From positions 9,890,513-9,954,512 of the forward strand of contig JARCOQ010000006.1 of NCBI GenBank assembly GCA_029207755.1: a DNA stretch of 64,000 nucleotides, in the 5' to 3' direction. The position numbers and the translations under genes were made by a program. The DNA is from Chamaea fasciata. Lineage: Eukaryota; Chordata; Aves; Passeriformes; Sylviidae. Positions 35,342 to 48,829 of the stretch are shown here, one piece after another; position 1 is the first letter of the stretch, and the number at the start of each line of letters is the position of its first letter. The notes beneath the pieces are model-generated. The model was not told the origin of the DNA. It made no database searches and saw nothing but the letters and a program-made list of their open reading frames with translations.

Positions 35342-36584
35342 ATTTTGGATTTTAAATAACATTTAATACAGCCTTTATTTTCTTTCTGATGGGTGGAGCT
35401 GGAGCAGATCCCAAATGATGTCCCATAAGAAGAATCAGACTGTGTCACTTAAGTGCTTTGTGCCTCAGTTTTCCTCATTTGCAGAGTAGAAGTATTAATG
35501 ACAGGGGTTTGGAGACATCGTCCACAATAGAGCAAAGGCCAAATTTGTATTTCTGCAGGAGAGGAGACTCATTTAACCCCATCTGTGACTCAGAATCCTG
35601 AGGAGATGGGTGAGGAGGGCACGGAGCCTTCCCTCCCTGCTCAGGAAGGGCACAGCATCCTGAGTCAAGTGCACTCCTGCACTGCCAGTTCTGATTTTGA
35701 TTTTACTCTGAGCATTTCTAATTTTCTTGATTAGTGCAGCTGAAGTCCAGCTGGGAGCCCCTTCTCCTCCCCTCATGCCATGACAGGACTGAAGTCTCTG
35801 CTGGTCAGGTTTATCCAGCCTAATGGTCCCCGTTGAAATCACCTCTTGACTTCTGGCAGTGACAAGGGCTTTGTAAATCCTTTGTCCCAGGAATCCAAGC
35901 AGAACACACTTCCCTAAACATTTATATTTATAACAAAGGTCTCTACACCTCTGCAAAATTCATCTCCTTCCACAACAAGCTGCACATTCTAATTTTTCAC
36001 GAACATCAAGTTTCTGGACTGCAATTGCAGATGTGGAAACAATTGCAACAACAAAGAAAACCCCAAAACAAAACCAGAAAAAAAGGGAAAAGAAAGACCA
36101 TTGTCTTTTTCATGCAGGCTTATTACACATCTACCCATGCTAAAAGATTACAGAGGATGTGAGTCATCTTAAATCAAGCACAGCTTTTCTCAGGTATTCA
36201 TTTGTAGGAGACTACAATAAGAAACTGATGCCATATTTTGACTTTTTAGGCCTGAATGTTGTTTAGTGCCTTTGAAATGAAGGAGGTAGTGAAAGAAGGA
36301 TTTTGGGAGGGAAAAAATAAGAAAACAATGGGAAAAACTGATTATTATCATCATGACAAAACAGCTTCCTTCAGGGGACAACAAACTGGGTTGATGTACT
36401 GTGCGTACCAGAAGCTGAAAAGATTTGTGGAGCTTGGGAATTCAATTGCTGCTTTTTCCGGAGTAATTTTCAAATCCTTCTTTTCCCCCACCCCTTGCCA
36501 GGAAACCAAGTTAGTCCAGGGGTTTGGAAACTGAGGTGCTGCCTGATGAAGTGATTCATGTGATAATATTTGTAAAATCCAGAT
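35342..36584. other. Single-copy non-coding stretch
   Basis: No feature recognised. Confidence 0.55.
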
Positions 36585-36705
36585 TGAGTGGGGCTTGGAA
36601 AAACCTGGGATGGTGGAAGGTGTCCCTGCCCTTGGCAAGGGGTGAACAAGGTGGAATTAAGGTCCCTTCCAACCCAAACCATTCTGTCATTCCATGATTG
36701 AATTT
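36585..36705 (+). mobile_element. CR1 LINE 3' end fragment, sense strand +
   Basis: 'gggatggtggaaggtgtccc', 'ttaaggtcccttccaaccc' and the tail 'ccattctgtcattccatgat' are the last ~120 bp of CR1. Confidence 0.92.
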
Positions 36706-37660
36706 TTGATGAGAAGAAGAAAATCTAGCCTGGACCACCAAACACATCTCTGCACATTTCCATTTATGCTGATCTGTTTCTTCACAGTCAGTGGACCAAA
36801 AATCACGGGCTTGATTCTGTACAACAGACAAGAGAGCGACACTCAATTAGGCCAAGCACTGCAAATGAGGTGGCAAGGACTAAGGGTGGGGCTCAGGCAG
36901 TAGATGGTCCCACTTTGGAGACATCTGAACTCCTCTGAGTTCGGGAAAACTTCAGAGGCTTTGGAGCTCAGAGGCCTCAGTCGGTAACCTGGCACAGCAC
37001 CTGGCACAGAAAATTGGAATGAGGTGTTAAGGATGGGAGATCACCTTGAGGTTCTTTGACTTCTTGGTTTATTGTCTCTTTTCTTCCTTGACATAATGTT
37101 GTTGGCTTTGCTGGGGGGTTCAGGCGACATCTGACCAGATTTCTTCCTCTGCAATGACAAAACTCATAGAAGTGAAAAATGAAATATTTTCCTGCTTATG
37201 CTTCACTTTTATTTCTGTTTTTGTTTTTCCCTCTAAAAGAAGAGTAAATCTTTGAAATGAAAAAGACTCCCTCCAAGCCAGGACACTGTAGAAGCTGATA
37301 TATATTCTTAAGCCGATTAATGAACCCTTGGGTCAAATTTTAAACCTTCCCTGTAGGTGGTGACCATTTCCACAGCCTCCACCTTGCAGCCTCATCCTTT
37401 TACAACCAGCTTTTCCCCCCTCACACCTACAATTTTTTTATTCAAACCTTTACCCATTAAAGATAAAAATGAAAAGGCAAAATCAAAGTGAGTTATTCTT
37501 GTGAAATGACTCAAGTGATTAGTGTTACTGTAAAGAAGAGGTAGTGGAGCTGCAGTTTTGATGTGTCCCTACCTTGGAAGCCATAGACATATGGAACAAC
37601 AGACTTTAGATCTCATGCTCTCGGGCAATGGGTTTTGCCTTTTGAAGTGTTTCATTTTTC
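36706..37660. other. Single-copy non-coding stretch
   Basis: No feature recognised. Confidence 0.55.
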
Positions 37661-37727
37661 CCACCCTCTTCTCTCTCTTTTTTTTTCTTTTTTTTTTTTT
37701 TTCTTTTTTTTTTTTTCTTTTTTCCTT
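37661..37727. repeat. T-rich polypyrimidine tract
   Basis: Runs of T with single C interruptions, about 65 bp. The complementary A/G frame gives a Lys-rich pseudo-peptide. Confidence 0.92.
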
Positions 37728-38744
37728 GGGTGGGCTGGAAAACCAGAGAAAAGCAGGCTAGACTTTTCCAGTCTCTAACGGAAACTGTGATGGTCCTCAC
37801 AGTTTGCAGTGTGACCACCAGGATCAGGACTGTGTGTTTTGAGCTGTTGGTTTTGTGTTGAACGTGGTGATAACTCTTCCCTGAGTCCCAAGGTGCTTTA
37901 TGGATGTAAAAGGGCAAGCCCTGTTTAACAGCTGGGATATCTGAGGTGCAGGGGGGTTAAGAAACCACTTAATTTAGTGCAGTAAGTAATGGAGGTAGGG
38001 ATGAATATTCACCACCTCTCCAGGCTCCCATGCACTTATTTTGGAAATGAAGTAAAAAAATACAAAATGCACAAGAAAACAATAGCATCATAAAATAGCC
38101 TGGCCACCATCTCCATCTGCCAACCTTGCTCAGTGCGGAATAAAACCACTTTTTTCTTATTGCTCCCTGGAGTGCTGTTTGTCATCAGCCTTGCTGAACT
38201 TTTCTCCTGTTTCTCTCAGTGTTAATCACAATGGTGGTGGCTCTAAACTGTATTTGAGGGGATAAATCTGTGCTTTTCCAGGAGGTTTGTGCTTGCAGCA
38301 TTTGCGTGGAGTCCGTGAAGTTCCACAAAGAAACTGGAGCAATGCAAGTGGTTATTAACTAATTAGTAAAGACTTCAGTTGTTAATCCAGAAACCTGCCT
38401 GAATCCAGGTCTATGCAGGATAGAGTCACAGCATCATGTCCTGCTCTTGTGGTAACAGGAAATGAGAAGAGCTCCTCTGAGTTGAGGGTTTACAGGGCAG
38501 GGAGTTCACCTCCGAGTCAGTTCTTGAGCATCCCTTTAGAGCCAAGAGAGAGAAAGAAATGCTCCTAAAACAAACAATTTATCTCACCACACTTAGGCGT
38601 CTAAAATCCCCGCTGTGATGGGCTATGTTGCAAATTCCTGTCAGAGCCATTTAAATGACCAACACACATGTGGACACTGGCAGTACCTAAAGTCAAAATT
38701 TAGAAGGAAAGTGAATTCCAAATGAAATTCTTTTATCTATACAG
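37728..38744. other. Single-copy non-coding stretch
   Basis: No feature recognised. Confidence 0.55.
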
Positions 38745-38853
38745 CTGGATGTGGCAGCCAGTGCTGTGGATTAGTTGTTATGGTGGTGTTTGGTCAAAGG
38801 TTGGAGTCGATGCTCTTGGAGGTCTTTTAAAACCTTAGTGATTCTGTTTTTCT
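38745..38853 (+). mobile_element. CR1 LINE 3' end fragment, sense strand +
   Basis: 'tggatgtggcagccagtgct', 'ggtggtgtttggtcaaaggt', 'tggagtcgatgctcttggag' and 'ttagtgattctg' match the 'gtggcactcagtg' type CR1 3' end. Confidence 0.9.
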
Positions 38854-38964
38854 CTGATTTATTTCTTGGTTTGTTATCAATATTTTATTTTCCCTGAGCT
38901 TATGTAATTTGTATACATGTCTTTACTTTTTGGTGGAAAAACAATTACAAGAAATAAAGGCTGA

Positions 38965-39122
38965 GGAGGGAAAAGGGTTGGAAGGAACATAAAAGGATCA
39001 TCCAGTCCAAGTTGTGGCCCTGCCCAGGATAGTCCCAAAAATCCCATCCTGTGTCTGAGAGTGTTGTCCAAACACTCACTGGGCTCTGACAGCCTTGGGG
39101 CCATGATCACTGTTCTGGGCTA
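38965..39122 (-). mobile_element. CR1 LINE 3' end fragment, minus strand (different subfamily)
   Basis: 'gggttggaaggaacataaaa', 'gatcatccagtccaagttgt', 'cctgtgtctgagagtgttgt', 'ctgacagccttggggccatg' follow the antisense of an older CR1 subfamily with the 'gagtgttgtccaaacac' block. Confidence 0.85.
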
Positions 39123-41763
39123 TGAGATAAAGGACCTTGGTTTATTTCAAATTTCATTTTGGTGCAAAGGGTCTGAAGCGTAGGAAATGTCGAGAAGGAG
39201 ATCAATAAGGCACCACTGCACAGGAGACCTGATGATGGCAAAATCCTATAATTACCAACCCTCAAGGTAGAAAATGACTGATGAACTTAGTCATTACCAA
39301 TTATCTGCATGGCAGTTGTCTCCTAGAGATCCTACACTGTACTCACAGGGCATTCACTTTCTGTCCACAGTGACAGAAAGAAGGGCTGTACCTTGAAGAC
39401 CTTATTCAGCCTTGTTCATCCAGAATGAGAAATGGCTGCAGAAACCACCTTTTCAGCACAACACTGGAAGCTGTCCTTCCACACAGGGAGCTCTGTGGCC
39501 TTTTTCCTGTTTATTGCTGTGAATAAAGGCCCCTCTATTGAAGATAAGAGCTTGGTGGTACATGTTTCCCTCTGTATCTTTTATTTTGCTAAAGTGGTTT
39601 TCTCCTCGGTTCCAGCAAAGTGGAACAGATCAAACTCACAGTTTTATAAGGACAAAGTCTCAGGCAGAATTTCAGCACTGGGATACAAGTTAAATACATT
39701 TTACAGAGCCTCTCTTTAGGTCAAAAGTTAAAAATAAAGCACCAAAAATACTGGTGTCCAGAACTCACTGTTTCCACCATCAACCTTCCTGTTTTAAAGG
39801 ATTTATGAATCAGCTTTGAAAAGTTTCTCCAGGCTAAATTTTGGCATAGAAGGTCGCAGACAAGACTTGGTTTACTAAAACTCATTAAAAATGGTTTGAT
39901 GTTTTAAATTACACTGAAGCAAGAGAGGAAAAAATTCTATTTCTGTGGCTTTCAGCATTTCCTCCCCGACCACCCCATCCAATTTGAATTAAAATGTGTT
40001 TGAATAACTATGCTATGGTTCCACTTTCTTTTCTTGTGGTGTTGCCATCAAGCCTTTCTGTGGGCAAAGCAGTCCCTTTCCAATCTCCAGAATGTGCAGC
40101 TCAGCTGCTGAACACAGTTGGAAAACATTTCCATTTCAGAAGTGGTTTTTTGTTTTGAAAACTTTGTAAAATCTGTGGCAACTTAATCCATCTGAGACCA
40201 GCCGACTCTCTGCTGACCTCAGTGGATGCCGGGAGAAGCAGTGCAAGAAACAAATGTGACTCCTTTGGATAGTTTTTCATTGGAATTATGATATGGGTGG
40301 CTGGAAATGGGAAAGGTAGAAGGAGCTAAGATTGCTAAACACAAAGGGACCCAAGTGGAAAGAATCCACCATGAATATCCATCCCCAGTGAAAGGCTCTA
40401 CATTAATTATTGCCACTCAGAGAAGGGATCTTGGGGACCCTGCAGGCTGGGGCAGCAATTAGGAAGTGCTTGGAGGCAGAAGGGGTCTTAGGGATCATTA
40501 GGATGGGAATGGAGATCCAAACCACCACCACAACCCTGTTTGAATTCACATTTCTTGTGTCTCCTGAGACTTATCTCAGAATGCGTAATTGACCTCAAAA
40601 GGAGGGGAAAAAAAACACGCACAAAGGTGGAAAAGATGGCCAGAAGCATGTAACAGTTTCTGCAATAAGGAAAAATCCTATAAGATAGTTCCTTTAGCTT
40701 AGCAACAACCAGGATGGACATGATCAGACACACAGAAAACAGTGAGTGACATTGAAAAAGTGAGCAGGGAGCCATTACTCTTCCTTTCTTGAAATACACA
40801 GAATAGGAGACATCCAATTCAATAATCAGTCAAGCAGCTCAAAACAAACAAAATGAAACAGTATTTCATATGGAGCTTAATTAAATTACTCCAGAAAGCT
40901 GTGGAAAATTGAATGATTGTGCTCAAAACCTGACAAGACTTTTTAAGGCGTACATATAAGTTTGGAACCCTTAACTGCAGTGGCAAGTCCTTATGCCACT
41001 GTCTGCCTGAAGGATTTTCCAGGGAAAAGATTTCACTATAAATATCTTCTTAGTTATCCACTTTCCCATAAGATCTGTCACTGGATAGTATCAGAGGTAA
41101 GGAATTAGCTTTGATGAATTTTCTATCTCACTCTACACCACAGTTGTTTATAAATTCTTTTCTTGCTTTATTTTTGGATTTATAAATTCCAGCCCTGGAA
41201 AAATGTGTTTGATTAATTACGTTTTATAGCCTATGGGAGGGGAAGTCTGTTCTGAAAAACTTAAAAAAGGACATAAATCTACAAAAGAATGTCCAGCTGA
41301 GAGAGACTGTAGAGATGGGGAGGGCCAATTTTCAGCAATAATTGTAGCTGGATGCATCCAGTTATTGATCCACTTTACCCTCATCCCACATCTTTTCAGG
41401 GAGATTCTACATCCACACCAAAATCTGCAACTGTCCTTGCCGTTGTGTGACTGGGCTGGTGAATGTGAACAGCTGGTGCATTCCTGTCACAAAATGAAGC
41501 AACACATCCCTTTATGCTGGCTTTGGGAGCAGGGTGGAGCCCAGGGTCACACATTTCATAACCCAATATTGCTTCTGAAAAACAGAAGCAGTTTATTCAT
41601 CAAGTGTGACAAGGTACTAAATTGCTTTTGCCAGCTCTTGAGGGGTGAGCATTGTTAATGCCACAACTCCAGGATTCTTGTTATTATTGAGGAATCTCAG
41701 TTTTCACTTAAAAAAAAAATTTACTATGAGATTCAACCTGCTGAACAGATGGAAACTGTGGTA
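39123..41763. other. Long single-copy non-coding stretch
   Basis: 2.6 kb without a recognised transposon, RNA or exon. Frames of up to 141 codons near 41233-41658 lack any recognisable domain. Confidence 0.55.
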
Positions 41764-41998
41764 TCACAGAATCTCAGAATGGTTTGGGTTGGAAGGGACC
41801 TTCAAGACCATCCAGTTCCACCCCTTGCCATGGGCAGGAACACCTTCCACTGGACCAGGTTGCTCCAAGCCCCATCCAGCCTGGCCCTGGACACTTCCAG
41901 GGATCCAGGGGCAGCCACACCTTCTCCTTATCCCCAGTCCCTCTCCAGCTCTCCTGGAGCCTTTTTAGGCACTGGAAGGGGCTCTGAGCTCTCCCTGG
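41764..41998 (-). mobile_element. CR1 LINE 3' end, minus strand, part 1 (interrupted by an LTR)
   Basis: Starts with the inverted tail 'tcacagaatctcagaatgg', then 'gccatgggcaggaacacctt', 'caggttgctccaagccccat', 'cagctctcctggagcctttt' and stops at 'gagctctccctgg'. It continues after the LTR at 42436. Confidence 0.94.
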
Positions 41999-42435
41999 TG
42001 ATGCTGACCTGGAACAGAGACTGCACAGTGATAAACAATAAAGTAGATATTTATTCAAAGGGCTTTAAGGATACTCCTTGGACAGAACAAGAACCTGGCC
42101 AGGGACACACCCAAGGTGGTCCAAAATGGACGACCGGTCACGAGGTCTCACACTTTTATAAGTTTTGTTCTATTTGCATATTGGGATTTAATTGTCCAAT
42201 TACAGCTTCAGATTAGGAAGTCCCATCCTTCTTGTTTCTCCCTTCAGTCCACTATTGTTTATGCTTTTGGGTCTGAAAACTTGTACTTCTTGTCCTTGGT
42301 CTTCAGCAGGAAAAGGATTTGTTTTGTCTCCCTACTCTGTGAAGAGAGCTGACTGACACTGAATATGAGGCTCAGAACTGCACGCCTAGGCAGCACAGAA
42401 TCTGAAAAACATGAAAGCTGAAACTCAAGGCATCA
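41999..42435 (-). mobile_element. Solo LTR, TGATGCC family, copy 3, with 4-bp target duplication
   Basis: 437 bp, flanked by 'ctgg' on both sides (41995-41998 and 42436-42439) and nested in a CR1. On the minus strand it keeps the inverted CCAAT (42196-42200), octamer ATGCAAAT (42172-42179), TATAAAA (42154-42160) and AATAAA (42050-42055). The left (U5) end is shorter than in copies 1 and 2: TGATG joins directly to 'ctgacctgg'. Sequence differences suggest that it is older than, or from a different branch than, copies 1 and 2. Confidence 0.94.
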
Positions 42436-42550
42436 CTGGAGCCTTTCCTTCTTCCCCAGCTCTCCCAGCCTGGCTTCAGAGCACAGGGGCTCCAGCCCTC
42501 AGAGCAGCTCTGTGGCCCCCTCTGGACTCTCTCCAGCAGCTCTGTATCAT
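42436..42550 (-). mobile_element. CR1 LINE, minus strand, part 2 (continues 41764-41998)
   Basis: 'ctggagcctttccttcttcc', 'gctctcccagcctggcttca', 'ctctggactctctccagcag' continue the antisense CR1 across the LTR insertion. Confidence 0.9.
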
Positions 42551-45500
42551 GGGATGCTTAGTCTGGGTTTCCTCACAGTCAATGAAATCATGAAATCAGT
42601 GAGTCCTTACAGATTCTACTTCGTGAGGCTGCTGGAGTTGCTTTCTCTCTAGGCAGTGACTAAGTGAGATCTCAGCTAGACCTCAAAATCCCAGAAAGGT
42701 GGAGATAGCTGAGATAAAACCTACCTTAATATTTATTTATTTCCAATAAAAGGCTGGTAAAAATTAGCCAGAAAGACAAAATCCAATTTAAATCACCAGA
42801 TGAAATAGCAAGACATAGAACTAATCATAAATCTTTTAAGCTTTTTTTAAAATTTTGAAGTCATTTAGCTCAGTCCAACACACCTGACTACCTTTGGGAA
42901 GGAAAAGGAAAGTCTCTATAGAAAGAGAAGCTCAGAAGTGCTGGGAATTGTTTGTGGCAGTTTGCCAGTTTTTCACACTGTGTTAACAAGAGACTCCTGT
43001 TCCTGCACACAGGCACCTTGGGAGTTCCTTTATTTGTTCAAAAGGTTTACCAAGACCAAGTTATGAATTGTTCTTTGAGTCCCATCACAGGGTGTTGTTT
43101 TTTCTTAGAACATCAAATTGTGTAATGTAATGAAGTTTTTGGAATAATCTCTGCTTCCACCTAGGAAGGAACTGCTGCTCTCAGAGTAACTGAAGAAAAG
43201 CCTGAAGAAATAAGATGGCAATTACATAAATTCTCAGCCATACATAAAAGGAATACCAAATTTATCTGTCTAGAAACTTCCTGCAGTAGGGGCCAAGCTT
43301 TGGGCTGGTAACACTTTCAGAAAGTGTTTACCTTTCTAAAGGTTCCTCAGATGGTCTTTTAAAATATTTTTTAATAGATAGGATCCATAACAACAATTTC
43401 TGAAGGCTTGGATTAAGTACAGAGGCTAATAAGAGAACATCCAAATCCCTCTTGTGATTCAGTAGGTTTGACTTTGTTAAAATGCCCCTGTACAATCTTG
43501 TAGAGGACCAAGGTAGACGCACTTTATCAATACAGGACTTTATCTGTGAGATGTTATCACCTGCTTAACTTAATGCACCAAAACTAGTCAGGTTTGTTAA
43601 TTTAATCTTCAGAGACAGTGAGCTTTCCTTCTGAAAATCCTGCTTTTCCATAAAATGAAGAGTTGTCTTAAGGAATATCAATTCCCTGTTAAGCTTTTAA
43701 GCTTGTTTTTTTGTTGGAGTTTTTAAGAAGTTATTTCGCCATGAGGAGAAATAGGCACCAAACCTCCTTTAAGATCCTCTGAAATGATTGTACCATATTT
43801 TGAAACTGGTTACCATAATCGAGATCAGCAGTTGAATACAATCTTGGAAGACAAAAGGAGATGTTTAACCCACCTGAAATGCTTTGTTCCTCTGAGGAAT
43901 TACATTTCATTTCAGAGAGTTCTTTTTTTTTGTTTTATTTTTCCTGAGAAGTAGCCAGATGATACACGTAGAACTCAAGCAACTTTTTATTTTTTTTTCC
44001 CAGCAGAAATTCTCATTAGAAAAATTGGTTTAGACCATTCTACAAAACATTCTTCTAAAAATGAACATTTGAACATGTTTCTTGATGTGGATTTGGCTTC
44101 TTATTTAAGAGTACAAACTTAAATTGGTTTAAAAAAAGAAAAAAAAAAGAACTCTTCAACACATCAGAATTTCAAACCATTTTGTGAGTTTTGGGTGGAC
44201 GCTGTCAGGCACTTTGCTGGTTGCGTTTAGTCAGAGCAGAGAGAAGAGCTTTAACATGGTGTTGACAACACTGGCGTAAGCCTGTTTGCTTTTGTTCCAA
44301 ATACTACTGGGCTTTTTTGCCCTAAACCATTGCAAAGTCAAAGCAATGAGTGGGTAGACATGAACATTTTATGGCCTTTTGTTTTTGCAGAGAGACAGAG
44401 AGAAAAAAATTATCTGTCTGCATTGTGTTTAATAGTTGCTGTGCACCCAAGCAGTAATTATTAAAAGATGCAGCCAAATACCAATATGACCTGAAATGCT
44501 TCACTGCATCCTGCTGCAGCTCGTGCTCTGTAAACCACATTCATGAAGATTGAAGAATCCAAGAGGTGCTTGTGTGAGTGTTCCACAGAGAAAGTTCATT
44601 CCTGGCTGGAAGTGATGCCAGCACTGGGGATCATGCCCAGCCAGGGTGAAACTCCTCACCATGAAGGTGTTTGACACCTCAGAATTACCCTGCAAGGGCA
44701 GGGGATGGGTCTGAGAAGAGTGGGACAGAGAAGAGGGAACTAAAACATCTTGACAGCCCCAAGATGACTGCACAGCATTCCACTGGCTCGTGGTTCAGCA
44801 GTGGGTTGTGCAAACAGCAATTTGAGCTGTGATAGAGTTAATGCCAGACACAGGAATTAACAATTTTCATTCTCTACCTTGTTGATAGACAACTAAACGT
44901 CCCCCAAGTTGAATTGCGTGTCCTGTGAAGTTAATGCACATCTGCTGGCTCTGTGCTGGCCAAGAGGCCTCTGGAAGCTCCCTGAGGACCACCCAGTGCC
45001 TGTAGATCATGGGCTGAAAATCACAGGCACTTACCCAAACCTGAATAAACCCGGGATGGAAATCAAAATGAAGTTTCCAAATTCAAGAAGTCCATGGCTG
45101 TGTGTCAGAGCCTTCCAAGAGAAGAAATGGCACAGATCCTACTTGGCCTCCAAGCTTCACTGATTTATGAATGGGATGGTAAAAGCCCTAGGAATTTAAT
45201 TTTAGGACTCCTTTATGTTTTCTGGTATGTATCCTTGAACTCTTCCAAGGGAAAAAAAAAATTGGTCAGCATGGGAAGCCTTTTAAAATTCAGCTGGAAT
45301 TTTTTAACATTTAACAGTTTTAGAAATTATTTTTCAAGCTGCTGATCATTTTGTGGGGAAAATATTAGATAAAACTAGAGACTTTGTGTATGGTCCTACA
45401 TTTGGAGCTGCTTCACAGTTAAGGTTGGTCCTGTATTTCCATATGGAGCATATAGGTACGTGCAATAATTCTGATGATTTTAGAAAGTGTTGGTCAGTGC

Positions 45501-45957
45501 ATTGATTCTGTTCATGGGTTTCCCAGTTTTTTTCCATAGAGGTCTTCAGTAGATCCAGTACCACAGCTGGTCATTTCTAGGGTGTATGTACCAGTTTTAT
45601 ACCCTGAGATATTTGGGTACAGGCCACAGTAGGTCTGGCTTAAATTACAAACTGCTGACTTGAACAAAATCAAGATATGCTGGAAGATTATGTGAAGGAT
45701 GGAAAGCAAGAGACCTAATGTTCATGGAGAAATCCCCACCAATTCTCTGAGCTAGGGTGGCTGAACATGGTTTGATCTTAGTGTCACTTCTATTTGGAGG
45801 TAAAACCAGGTTATCTGAAATAATTCTGACTGTGACTTACCTAACCCATTCAATTGCACATGTGAAGTGACTAGAGAATGGCACAGCCAGGGTCACACTC
45901 CCTGTGAAGGTCTAACTTCCTTTAGATCCACTAAGAAAAAATGTAAATCTGTCCATA
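42551..45957. other. Long single-copy non-coding stretch
   Basis: 3.4 kb. No transposon, RNA gene or exon recognised. T-rich tracts lie near 43921-43945 and 43985-44002, and an A-rich tract at about 44131-44150. Confidence 0.55.
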
Positions 45958-46042
45958 AAATCATAGGATCAAGGAATTATAGAATATCCTGAGTTGGAAG
46001 GGACCCACAAGGATCATTGAATCCAACTCCTCTAGCTTTGCA
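45958..46042 (-). mobile_element. CR1 LINE 3' end fragment, minus strand
   Basis: 'aaatcataggatcaaggaat', 'tatcctgagttggaaggga' and 'ggatcattgaatccaactcc' are the inverted terminal block of a 'gagttggaagggacccac' type CR1. Confidence 0.88.
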
Positions 46043-47565
46043 ATTTCTTTTCAACATATTAATTGTTGAAACAATTGTTGAAAGACAGTTTAGTTAAGCA
46101 AGCCCATTTTTAACATATGTAATACATTATTTTCAGGCCATCCTTCTGCTGGCTTGAGCCCTGCTGCAGTTTTAAATTCAAACAGCCTGAAGGAGGATTT
46201 TTGCCTGAATCCTTTTTCTGTTGAAGGCAATGGCAGAAGTCCACTCACTTCAAGAGGAATAAGATTTGGCACTAGTGAAAATGTTTGGCTAAAGAGCCTT
46301 TGCCTGAAAATCACTTTCTTGGGATGTGATCCTTGTTTCGCAGACAGTTTGGATATCTTCTCAAGAATATGTCCCTTCTTAGGTACAATGTACAAATTTT
46401 GTGGTTCAATAATGTGCCTAAATTGTTGATGATGACAACTAAGCCCAGCTCCTGCTTCACAGAACTAATTTATCTTAGATTTTTTACTCGCTAAACTGGA
46501 GTTGAAGGACACAGAGGTGCCGCACAAGATCTGAACTCCTGGAAAACCTATGTTACCTTTGAGGCAGATTGGTGAAATGCACTGCAGTGCCTCACTTTTA
46601 ATTTTGAGCCAGAAAGGATGATTCCTGTTTTCTTTAAATATCATATATTCCTGTTTAGCCTCTAGGACTTATCTCTGCTTCACCAGAGGCAGGTAATTCA
46701 CACAAGTGCTTTTCCTTCCCTTCTTCCACCTGTGCTAGGCAGCAGGACAAAAAGTCTTCCTTCAAAGATTCTCCCTTTATCCTCTTGGCATGAACACAAG
46801 CAGGAAACAGGAAATTGCTTCCTTGCAAAATATCTGATAAACTGGCACTTAGAGCCTGACAGTGGAAAGACACAGCTTTTTATTTCCTTGGACTGAGGTG
46901 GAAATTAAAGTTATGTTAGCTGTCTCCTGGGGTATTGATCCTGCTGCCTTTGGAAGGCTGCTGATGTGCACTTTTTGCACAGATGACCTCAGTGAGAAGT
47001 GTCCTCAAGCAGAGCCCCCGTGCAGCCAGCAAGGATTGCTGGATTCCCATGGAAGGAGCTGTGGCTTGTAGCCCTGCTGGCTGAGACGTTTAGAAAGGAG
47101 TAAGGAAGGCAGGTTGATTTTCCCTCTGCTTTTCCCCTCTGTTTCTTTACCCTAATAATTATCTTTGTCAGAATTTCTGGAGAAAATGATGAATTAAGTG
47201 ACTGAAATTGTTTGCTGCTCTGTGTTGCAGCACAGCTCTGTAGCTGCAGCCTGTGGAGGTTTGTCCTCAGGTTGAAATGCAGACAGAATGCTTACCTGAC
47301 TGCAGGATGTCACAGGAATACACGAAAAGAGTGGGACTGATGGAAGGGGTCTCCACAGGAGGGCTTGTCCCTCTTTCCCTGGACTAGGACAATTATTTCT
47401 GTACCGTTTCAGATAGATTTGATCTCCTTCATTCTACAAAAGTATCCTGCAGAGGTGTTTTCACTGTGTGCCTCAATGCTGGTGTCCTACAGACACTCTT
47501 GGTCTCAGTCTCCACTTTCTTCAGCTTCACAGTTCACTCAACAACTTGATCACTCTCACTCCTCC
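46043..47565. other. Single-copy non-coding stretch
   Basis: No feature recognised. Confidence 0.55.
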
Positions 47566-47645
47566 TTTCTGGATTCCCTCCAACTGGACCACATTTCCTT
47601 TCAGCTGTGGTGTCCATAGCTGGACACAGGGCTCAGTGGAACTGC
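47566..47645 (-). mobile_element. Diverged CR1 LINE internal fragment, minus strand
   Basis: 'tttctggattccctccaact', 'accacatttcctttcagctg', 'ccatagctggacacagggct' parallel the CR1 antisense section around 'ctggactcgctccaacag'. The terminal 3' part is missing. Weakly supported. Confidence 0.5.
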
Positions 47646-48360
47646 AGGCCCAGTTTATGCCTCCCTGAGGGTTTTTGTCTCTGCAAGAGCTTTTCTCATC
47701 CCTAAGTCCTTCACTAATCCCAGGGTTCCAGCCAAGAGGCAAAATGTTTGCTTAGAGAAGAGCAGGATACAAATGTTGACCAAAGCTTTCCTCTGGATGA
47801 AGGGAAATTTGTTTACCTTTTTTTTTTTTTTTTTTTAAAGTTTTGGGTCACTGGGACAACTGAATAGAGGGGTCACTTAAGGTGGCATCAATCAGATCAG
47901 ATTCATCCCATCCACTCAGGTGCAGCAAAGCAAACGTGGCTCCATCTCTGCCCATCCCATTCAGGAAGGCACAGGGATGTATTCCCCGCCTTGGTGTGGG
48001 GAGCTGCAACATGCTGAGGTGTGAAACGAGGGGCTGCACTCAGAGAGGGGCTCACCATGTCAGATATTATAATGTGAAATGTGTGCTAAACACTTCAGGA
48101 GCTGTTGGAGGATTTGGTTTGGAACAGTTCCTTGCAGCTGGTCAACAGATAGAGGTTTATGAATGTTTCCCTACCCAGCTTCAGCTTTTATATTTTTTTT
48201 TCCATTTGTTTTTGGTGTATTTGTCATTCAAAACAGTGACGTTTCATTGAAATTAGAAGCACTGCCCAGATTTCAGTCTTACTTGCTGAAAGCTTTACTG
48301 TATCTAGTCATAATTTTAAAGGCTAATGAGTACAGAGGAAGAAACCCCTAAATAGATTGG
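47646..48360. other. Non-coding stretch with poly(T)
   Basis: Contains T19 at 47818-47836; otherwise no element recognised. Confidence 0.55.
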
Positions 48361-48463
48361 AAGGGAAAAAAAAAAAGAAAAAAGAAAAAAGAAAAAAGAA
48401 AACAAACAAATAAACAACCCAACAAAAACAAACAAACAAAAAATAAACATAAAACCAAAAAAC
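48361..48463. repeat. A-rich low-complexity tract with (GAAAAAA)n and (CAAA)n
   Basis: Three to four GAAAAAA heptamers, then CAAA/TAAA units. No source element is visible upstream, so it is not clearly a LINE tail. Confidence 0.9.
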
Positions 48464-48829
48464 AGGGAGAGGTTAGAGAGGAAATAACAGAATTTTGTGG
48501 GATTTTGCTTGAATTTTACTGCAGTATTTGAACTGTCTCCCTGTGACTGACACTTACCTTGCATCTCCAGTGTGTTTGGCAGGCTGCAGGCTCTAAGCTG
48601 AATCCTGTCTAATAGTCCCAATTTCTTTCGAGGATGTGTGTGCTCAGGAGTGATGGAATCAAAGACTTCACAGGAGGCAAATGCTGGTACACAGCTAAAA
48701 CTTCCCAGCTTTCCATGGCTGAGATTTTCTAATTGGAGCATTTTAATTTAAGCAATTTTGTACAAATATTCAAGGAGATGATTTCAACAGCAATGACTCC
48801 ATGGGGGCTGTTTTCCTAAAAATGCCCTA
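48464..48829. other. Single-copy non-coding stretch
   Basis: No feature recognised. Confidence 0.55.
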
